A DNA stretch of 9,632 nucleotides, taken from positions 1-9,632 of the forward strand of contig JAAVHM010000117.1 in NCBI GenBank assembly GCA_014799675.1. The letters run 5' to 3'. The notes beneath the pieces are model-generated. The model worked only from the letters and a program-made list of their open reading frames with translations. It was not told the DNA's origin and searched no databases. Source of the stretch: Ruminococcus sp. (GTDB lineage: Bacteria > Bacillota > Clostridia > Oscillospirales > Ruminococcaceae). The stretch's first letter is position 1, and every line of letters starts with the position of its first letter. Below are positions 1 through 3,450 of the stretch, one piece after another. Position numbers and translations under genes: made by a program.

Positions 1-109
1 AAACTGCGGAACGTCAAACTCTGCGGCAATTCAAGTTGAAGAGTATGGGATTTGATTTCCATTCTATAGGAAATTAATTGTAAAAAAAATATTAACTCGG
101 TATATACTC
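1..109. other. Left-edge sequence upstream of the tRNA promoter
   Basis: No recognisable gene. On the plus strand one frame stays open from base 3 to a TAA at 75-77 and could be the last 24 codons of a gene lying to the left, but the piece is too short to identify or to separate from chance. The other two plus frames stop at 37-39 and 52-54. Confidence 0.2.
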
Positions 110-138
110 TTGACAAATTGCTCCGATTTTAGTATAAT
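110..138 (+). promoter_or_regulatory. Sigma-A type promoter of the tRNA-Leu gene
   Basis: A perfect TTGACA (110-115) and a perfect TATAAT (133-138) are separated by 17 bases. The expected start near 145 gives a short leader before the mature tRNA at 158. A full-consensus promoter suits a constitutively and highly expressed tRNA. Confidence 0.85.
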
Positions 139-157
139 ATATTAGTCAATTAATTTT

Positions 158-244
158 GCGGATATGGCGGAATCGGCAGACGCGCTAGATTCAGGTTCTA
201 GTGGTAGCAATACCGTGTGTGTTCAAGTCACATTATCCGCACCA
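158..244 (+). tRNA. tRNA-Leu (anticodon CAG), host gene of the integrated element
   Basis: This 87-nt class II tRNA reads CUG codons. The acceptor stem GCGGATA (158-164) pairs perfectly with TATCCGC (234-240), followed by A241 and an encoded CCA. The anticodon stem CTAGA/TCTAG (185-189, 197-201) encloses the loop TTCAGGT with CAG at 192-194. The long variable arm forms GGTA/TACC (203-206, 211-214). The T arm is GTGTG-TTCAAGT-CACAT (217-233). The 3' half from the anticodon loop onward is duplicated at 3189-3243, so the gene is the attachment site of a mobile element that left it intact. Confidence 0.97.
190..244 (+). repeat. attL: 55-bp direct repeat at the left end of the element
   Basis: Bases 190-244 are identical to 3189-3243 (offset 2,999). 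Identity starts at the first base of the anticodon loop (A189 versus G3188 outside it) and ends exactly at the CCA (T245 versus G3244). This is the signature of tyrosine-recombinase integration into a tRNA, with the crossover probably near the anticodon loop and the rest of the 3' end restored by the incoming copy. Confidence 0.93.
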
Positions 245-256
245 TACGTTTTTAAG

Positions 257-302
257 CCAAAAACAGCCCTTTACAAATTTTATAAAAAGGGCTGTTTTTT
301 GG
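257..302. terminator. Bidirectional terminator between tRNA-Leu and int
   Basis: A perfect 14-bp stem (259-272 with 286-299, core CAGCCCTTT) encloses a 13-nt loop, with T-runs on both strands. On the plus strand it can end the tRNA transcript and on the minus strand it lies just after the int stop codon. It belongs to the element, so it substitutes for the chromosomal tRNA terminator now found near 3268. Confidence 0.85.
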
Positions 303-329
303 TTTACTTTTTTTCGGGTTCTAGTGTTT

Positions 330-1220
330 TTAGTGATAATTCAGACGATTTGCGGCGGCTTTCATTTGCTCAAAAGATGAATGAACATAAATAGCCGTTG
401 TGCTGATACTGGAGTGACCCAGCATACAGCGGAGCGTTTCAATATCTCCCCCACTCTGCAAAATGTAGGTAGCATATGTATGCCGAAGTTTGTGGGGCGG
501 TATGTATGGAATGTTCGGGTACTTCTCCTGCCGTTCCCTGAAAAATTTCTTGTAATGGGTGTGATACACCGTAAAGGAAAGCGGTTCTCCCCTTTCATTA
601 TGGAATACATACCCCTTTTTGCTTTTATCTGCACTTTGCACAGCGGCTAATATTCGGCGGCTCTCGTCGCACAGCGGCACTCTCCTGTCCTTGTTGCTCT
701 TGGTGGAATTTCTTATAATTGCATGACCCTTTGAGTTTACAAGGGTCTGACACACGTTTATATAGCCCTCGTCGAAGTTGATGTTCTCCCATTTAAGGGC
801 AAGAATTTCACCGCGCCGCAAGCCCGTCCAAAGCTCCAGTTTAAACATCAGAATATCGGGAGTTTCTTCCTCAAAAAGCTGTTTCAACTGCGTTTTCGTA
901 AGCGGCACAAAATTCTTTGTGATTTTCTTGGGGGCTTTTACCTTTTCAGCAGCGTTTTTGCTTGCATATTCATTCAGAACCGCTTCATTAAGACAACGTT
1001 TGAGCAGGAAGTAAACTTTCCGCTGTCGGCTTGTGCTATACGTTTTTGCGGTATTTAAGCAACGCTGAACGTGTATAGGCTTTATGTTTTCAAGCTCCAT
1101 ATTTGCGATAGGTCGAAAGTGCTTTTCGTTGATAATTTTATATTCGACCGCACAATCATACGAAAGAACGCCGTCGCAGTACGTCTCATAAAATTCGTCA
1201 AACCATTCTGAAAATATCAT
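330..1220 (-). CDS. int: Tyrosine recombinase/integrase of the tRNA-Leu element
   Basis: Site-specific recombinase expected to insert and excise the element at the tRNA-Leu att site. The 296-residue protein has an N-terminal SAM-like core-binding region (about 5-95) and a C-terminal catalytic domain (about 105-290). The catalytic set is complete: Arg135 in TGLRRGE, Lys174 in the beta-turn, His243 and Arg246 in HKLRH, His269 in LGHS and the nucleophile Tyr278 in TTAIYVH. It is shorter than Tn916-type integrases (about 400 residues) and seems to lack their extra N-terminal arm-binding domain. I chose ATG 1220 because AAGGAGGTG lies five bases upstream; the in-frame ATG at 1307 would place that site inside the coding region. 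Int lies downstream of rep on the same strand, separated by a long palindrome. No separate excisionase gene was seen. Confidence 0.95.
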   Translation of the reverse strand: MIFSEWFDEFYETYCDGVLSYDCAVEYKIINEKHFRPIANMELENIKPIHVQRCLNTAKTYSTSRQRKVYFLLKRCLNEAVLNEYASKNAAEKVKAPKKITKNFVPLTKTQLKQLFEEETPDILMFKLELWTGLRRGEILALKWENINFDEGYINVCQTLVNSKGHAIIRNSTKSNKDRRVPLCDESRRILAAVQSADKSKKGYVFHNERGEPLSFTVYHTHYKKFFRERQEKYPNIPYIPPHKLRHTYATYILQSGGDIETLRCMLGHSSISTTAIYVHSSFEQMKAAANRLNYH

Positions 1221-1578
1221 TGTTTCACCTCCTTGAACAAAATTGACACGCAATCCCCGACCCTTTGCGTTAAGGGTTTTAGGGGGTGTTCTGTCATTCC
1301 CGTACATAAAAAATTAACGGAAAGTTTTCAGACTCCTCCAAGACTTTCAAGGCGGCAGACGGGGAAACGGCAATTAAGGGAGTTATGCCCCGAAATGATT
1401 ATGCCAATTGCGTTTTTGGTTCGTTTGCGGTATGCCGTTCGTTTATTGCGTTCCGAGGGGGACGGGGGCATAACACCCTTAATTTCAGTATACGTCTGCC
1501 GTCTTGAAACCCTCGGAGCTTCTGAAAACTTTCCGTTAATTTTTTATGCACTCACATTGTCGGGTAATTTCTGCACAG
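1221..1578. other. Noncoding spacer between rep and int
   Basis: This 358-base gap holds the int ribosome binding site (1224-1232), a modest CCCC...ACCCTT/AAGGGT...GGGG hairpin at 1255-1286, and the large palindrome described separately. Open frames crossing it on the plus strand have no ribosome binding site and run through the palindrome, so I do not call them genes. Confidence 0.6.
1305..1548. repeat. 244-bp imperfect palindrome, candidate single-strand origin
   Basis: The arms pair in three blocks: 1305-1332 with 1521-1548 (28 bp, perfect), 1345-1361 with 1493-1509 (17 bp, one G.T), and 1372-1391 with 1465-1484 (20 bp, one mismatch). Short unequal bulges separate the blocks, and about 73 bases form the apical loop. 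In a rolling-circle element, a long imperfect stem-loop in noncoding DNA is the usual form of the single-strand origin, where the lagging strand is primed. Alternatives are a packaging hairpin for a filamentous helper phage, an attenuator between rep and int, or an inserted MITE. No target-site duplication is obvious. The structure is certain; the role is inferred. Confidence 0.8.
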
Positions 1579-2397
1579 TCAATTTTGTATTTTCAGATAC
1601 TTGAAGCCTGTTTTTGCAGGTTCGCAGTATGTCTCAAAGTCACATTCAAAGCTGTTGTAATCCGTGTCGCCAAGCTCAAAAGGGACGTTGCGTATAAGGT
1701 TTCCGCCTGCGTAATAGAAGTTACCGAAAATCTTTGACAGGTCTTTCGTTATGTATTTGGTGATGTACCCGAAAATCATATCGGTGTTGCCGCTTATCTC
1801 TTCCGCTGTTGAATGTCCGTATTTCCATTGTGGGAGGTTGTACACCGTCTTGCAGTCCTCGGGGCGTATTCCCTTGCGTTTCAGCGTTTCAAGCTTTAGC
1901 GGCTTGTCGTAGCCCTCTGCAATGCGTGTGCCGCTGTCGGTAAGCTCCATGCAGTCGTTCACAATTCCGTGCAGGTGGATTTTTCCGTCCTTGTGATATT
2001 CGGGTATGAAGATGTACGAAAGACCTTTTCGGCTAACCATATTTTTTAAGAAGCTCCGCATTACCTTTATGACCTCTTTCGGTGACCTGCTGTCGATTTT
2101 CTTTGGGTCAAAGGTCAGCGTTACAAAATACTTGAAGCTGTCACGGTTCATGGCGATAATGTCGTATATTTTATCCTTGGAACGTTTCTGACTGTCGCTT
2201 CTTGTTTCGCTGTCCTTGCTTTGGGGCTTTGGTATCTTTACGGCAGAAAACGGCGTAATCAATTCCCAACCGCTTTCGCGGAAAACCTTGCGGCTTGCAA
2301 CAGTTATTTTCGATATTCCGTCGGGATAGTTTTTCACTTTGGTATTGTGCATTATATCATGTGCAGATTTCGGCATTATTGCTGTACTTGCTACCAT
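1579..2397 (-). CDS. rep: HUH rolling-circle replication initiator with a two-tyrosine motif
   Basis: Expected to nick one strand at the double-strand origin, stay covalently attached through tyrosine and start rolling-circle replication of the excised circle. The 272-residue protein shows the three motifs of HUH initiators: motif I FVTLTF (91-96), motif II GKIHLHGIV with metal ligands His141 and His143, and motif III YITKYITKD with Tyr211 and Tyr215 three residues apart. That Y-x3-Y spacing is as in phiX174 gene A and resembles inovirus gene II-like Reps, rather than single-tyrosine plasmid Reps. The N-terminal 80 residues are basic and may bind the origin. ATG 2397 is chosen because AAGGAGGTGAAA lies just before it; the in-frame ATG at 2484 lacks such a site and overlaps the putative origin. 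A relaxase role is possible but no mobilization partner is present. Confidence 0.88.
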   Translation of the reverse strand: MVASTAIMPKSAHDIMHNTKVKNYPDGISKITVASRKVFRESGWELITPFSAVKIPKPQSKDSETRSDSQKRSKDKIYDIIAMNRDSFKYFVTLTFDPKKIDSRSPKEVIKVMRSFLKNMVSRKGLSYIFIPEYHKDGKIHLHGIVNDCMELTDSGTRIAEGYDKPLKLETLKRKGIRPEDCKTVYNLPQWKYGHSTAEEISGNTDMIFGYITKYITKDLSKIFGNFYYAGGNLIRNVPFELGDTDYNSFECDFETYCEPAKTGFKYLKIQN

Positions 2398-2472
2398 TCT
2401 TTTCACCTCCTTATGCAGGGCATGAAGTACGCTGTATTGCGGCTTTGTGCGTTCTCTGTGAGAAAAATCTGT

Positions 2473-2489
2473 GTATACAATCAAGTAAC
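2473..2489 (-). other. Candidate double-strand origin nick site
   Basis: On the minus strand, GTTAC-TTGATT-GTATAC can fold into a small stem with one bulged T, exposing CTTGATT. CTTG^ATA is the nick context of phiX174 and of pC194-family plasmids, whose initiators belong to the same superfamily. By analogy the cut would fall between 2482 and 2481. I found no other CTTGAT within the element. Placement just upstream of rep fits a plasmid-type origin. This is motif analogy, not proof. Confidence 0.45.
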
Positions 2490-2520
2490 CCCCAATCCCC
2501 CTTTTTGTCCCCTTTTCCTG

Positions 2521-2566
2521 CCGCTTTCCGATTTCCTGCCAACGGCAGGAAACCTCGGAAAAGCGG
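2521..2566. repeat. GC-rich hairpin beside the putative nick site
   Basis: TTTCCTGCC (2532-2540) pairs with GGCAGGAAA (2544-2552) across a 3-nt AAC loop, and CCGCTTTCCGA (2521-2531) extends the stem with 2555-2566 after small bulges. It lies about 35 bases upstream of the candidate nick on the minus strand, where Rep-binding hairpins occur in rolling-circle origins. It has no T-tail, so a terminator is unlikely. Confidence 0.6.
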
Positions 2567-2605
2567 CTTGGGAAAAATGGCTTTTTTGGGGGGAGTATTC
2601 AATTG

Positions 2606-2640
2606 TACTGTACGGTAATTTATATCATTACCGTACAGTA
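2606..2640. promoter_or_regulatory. Candidate XRE operator: perfect 14-bp inverted repeat
   Basis: TACTGTACGGTAAT (2606-2619) and its exact complement (2627-2640) are separated by 7 bases. Each half is itself nearly palindromic around GTAC (ACTGTACGGT, ACCGTACAGT), so the site could hold two repressor dimers. It overlaps the expected start site of the rep promoter at 2644-2672, so occupancy would block rep transcription. The XRE protein encoded next door is the obvious candidate ligand. Confidence 0.65.
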
Positions 2641-2643
2641 ATT

Positions 2644-2672
2644 ATAATACCACCAAAAAGAAATTTTGTCAA
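2644..2672 (-). promoter_or_regulatory. Promoter of rep (and probably int)
   Basis: Read on the minus strand: a perfect TTGACA (2672-2667), a 17-base spacer and TATTAT (2649-2644) preceded by TGG, an extended -10. Transcription would start near 2637, inside the inverted repeat, giving a leader of about 240 nt that passes through the putative origin hairpins before rep. Confidence 0.75.
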
Positions 2673-2702
2673 TACCTTTTGGGAATATTTTTTTAAAAAT
2701 AC

Positions 2703-2731
2703 TACCATAAGGTGTTTTTTTGTGGTATAAT
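2703..2731 (+). promoter_or_regulatory. Promoter of xre, divergent from the rep promoter
   Basis: TATAAT at 2726-2731 is preceded by TGG (2723-2725), an extended -10. The -35 region (TACCAT, 2703-2708) is poor. A short inverted repeat TACCA/TGGTA (2703-2707, 2723-2727) spans the promoter and might be a weaker autoregulatory site. Confidence 0.6.
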
Positions 2732-2753
2732 AATTATAAAGAGGGTGAAAAAA

Positions 2754-3128
2754 ATGTATAAAAACAATCTTTATGAAGCAAGAGACAATGCACACATAAC
2801 ACAGGCAGAAATGGCAGAAAAATTGAATATGAATGTTACAGTATACGGACGTTATGAACGAGGAGAAAGAGACATTCCTTTGAGCATAGCCGTTCAAATG
2901 GCAGAAATATTTGATGTTTCATTGGATTATATAGCTTGTCGTTCCGAAAGCCGTATGGGTATACAAGAGGACAGAGACAATAAGCTGATAGAAGAAACTG
3001 TATTCGCGCCGCTTATTGAAGAAACTGGAGACGAACAGACAGCAATGATTGAATTTATAAAATCCCAAAGGCAACAACTTGACTTTCTCGAAAATGAAAT
3101 CAGGAAAAAAGGAAAACACCTCCGATAA
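2754..3128 (+). CDS. XRE/Cro-CI family transcriptional repressor of the element
   Basis: DNA-binding regulator likely to keep the element quiescent by repressing the divergent rep-int promoter. The 124-residue protein has a classical HTH_3 domain at about 5-60, with recognition region ITQAEMAEKLNMNVTVYGRY and the usual tail ending in VSLDYI. A charged, probably helical C-terminal region (about 75-124) may mediate dimerization. No LexA-like or metalloprotease cleavage motif is visible, so an SOS-type inactivation route is not supported. I chose ATG 2754, which follows GAGGGTG at a proper distance; the upstream ATG at 2712 lies ahead of the promoter -10. Codon use is visibly more A-rich than in int and rep. 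The stop codon lies within the terminator hairpin. Confidence 0.88.
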   Translation: MYKNNLYEARDNAHITQAEMAEKLNMNVTVYGRYERGERDIPLSIAVQMAEIFDVSLDYIACRSESRMGIQEDRDNKLIEETVFAPLIEETGDEQTAMIEFIKSQRQQLDFLENEIRKKGKHLR

Positions 3129-3151
3129 ATAAAAATCGGGGGTGTTTCTTT
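3114..3151 (+). terminator. Terminator of xre, overlapping its last codons
   Basis: A 13-bp stem with one G.T pair (3114-3126 with 3135-3147, core AAACACC/GGTGTTT) and an 8-nt loop is followed by a short T-rich run. The TAA stop codon (3126-3128) is at the stem-loop boundary, a compact arrangement typical of size-limited elements. Confidence 0.8.
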
Positions 3152-3188
3152 GTGTCAATATTTTACATTTTATATGGAAAATGTTGGG

Positions 3189-3243
3189 TTCAGGTTCTAG
3201 TGGTAGCAATACCGTGTGTGTTCAAGTCACATTATCCGCACCA
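3189..3243 (+). repeat. attR: second copy of the 55-bp tRNA-Leu 3' half
   Basis: Identical to 190-244 but without a tRNA 5' half in front, so it cannot be a functional tRNA. It marks the right end of the element. Just inside it, ACATTTT/AAAATGT (3165-3171, 3178-3184) forms a 7-bp inverted repeat that could be a recombinase or accessory binding site. Confidence 0.93.
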
Positions 3244-3267
3244 GCGGGGAAGCCCCCGCGGGCAGAA
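3244..3267 (+). repeat. 24-nt GC-rich hairpin repeat, copy 1
   Basis: GCGGGG-AAGC-CCCCGC folds into a 6-bp hairpin followed by GGGCAGAA. All 24 bases recur on the opposite strand at 7981-8004. This copy abuts the CCA of attR, so before insertion it stood directly behind the tRNA-Leu gene. It may be a dispersed REP-like repeat. Confidence 0.75.
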
Positions 3268-3300
3268 AGGCTTCTGTAGAAATACGGAAGCCTTTTTCTT
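3268..3300 (+). terminator. Original chromosomal terminator of tRNA-Leu, now displaced
   Basis: AGGCTTCTG (3268-3276) pairs with CGGAAGCCT (3285-3293) across an 8-nt loop, 9 bp with one G.T, followed by a T-run. In the uninterrupted chromosome it would lie some 24 bases behind the tRNA; insertion moved it 3 kb away. Confidence 0.8.
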
Positions 3301-3348
3301 TGTCATTTCCCGAAAAAATCTTTTTCCAAAGCTGAAACAAACGGCAAA

Positions 3349-3380
3349 CCGTCTCTGCTTACGTGGGGACGGCTTTTTTA
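3349..3380 (+). terminator. Second plus-strand terminator-like hairpin
   Basis: CCGTCTC (3349-3355) pairs with GGGACGG (3366-3372), 7 bp with one T.G, 10-nt loop, then C and six T. It may back up the tRNA terminator or end a small RNA from the 3300-3348 interval, for which I see no promoter. Confidence 0.55.
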
Positions 3381-3408
3381 TTACTCGATAAGTTACATCA
3401 AACACATA

Positions 3409-3447
3409 AAACAGCCCTTTCATATTTCGCCGAAAGGGCTGTTTCTT
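3409..3447. terminator. Terminator of the ABC transporter operon
   Basis: A perfect 13-bp stem (3409-3421 with 3432-3444) with a 10-nt loop lies directly after the permease stop codon on the minus strand and ends in a T-run there; T-rich sequence also follows on the plus strand. Its 12-bp stem core is identical to that of the element's terminator at 257-302. Confidence 0.8.
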
Positions 3448-3450
3448 CTT

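Larger units (their letters stand above)
2398..2753. other. Noncoding control region between rep and xre
   Basis: This 356-base divergent region contains, from left to right, the rep ribosome binding site (about 2401-2410), a putative nick hairpin (2473-2489), three G-tracts on the minus strand (2489-2512), a GC-rich hairpin (2521-2566), a perfect inverted repeat (2606-2640) and two divergent promoters. No convincing open frame lies in it. Confidence 0.65.
190..3243. mobile_element. Minimal tRNA-Leu-integrated element: integrase, HUH Rep and XRE repressor
   Basis: The unit is bounded by the 55-bp direct repeat, so an excised circle would be 2,999 bp. It holds int (330-1220, minus), a rolling-circle initiator (1579-2397, minus) and xre (2754-3128, plus), plus two noncoding blocks with strong secondary structure. 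All three genes are full length, and integrase and Rep keep their catalytic motifs, so the element may still be able to excise and replicate. No relaxase distinct from Rep, no coupling protein, no virion gene and no cargo gene fits in the remaining space. It therefore resembles an integrated rolling-circle plasmid or a satellite that would need a helper to move between cells. The element class is inference; the boundaries are direct observation. Confidence 0.9.

Noticed and set aside
1221..1307. Upstream in-frame ATG that would lengthen the integrase by 29 residues
   Set aside because: The extension would be translated from inside the palindrome and across the strong ribosome binding site at 1224-1232; ATG 1220 has the proper spacing.
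1233..1604. 123-codon plus-strand open frame through the palindrome
   Set aside because: No ribosome binding site, and it reads both arms of a palindrome; better explained by the DNA structure than by coding.
2398..2484. Upstream in-frame ATG that would lengthen Rep by 29 residues
   Set aside because: No ribosome binding site precedes it and the stretch overlaps the putative origin; AAGGAGGTG sits directly before ATG 2397.
2489..2512. G-quadruplex on the minus strand
   Set aside because: Only three G-tracts (5, 5 and 4) are present; a fourth nearby tract is missing, so an intramolecular four-tract quadruplex is not supported.
2221..2730. 169-codon plus-strand open frame across the start of rep and the control region
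   Set aside because: It runs antisense through rep and then through noncoding hairpins and the operator, has no ribosome binding site, and its composition is not protein-like.
3189..3243. A second tRNA gene
   Set aside because: Only the 3' half is present; there is no acceptor 5' strand or D arm, so it is an attachment-site copy.
3152..3423. Short open frames on both strands around attR
   Set aside because: They cover the att repeat, the GC-rich repeat and three terminator hairpins, and lack ribosome binding sites.
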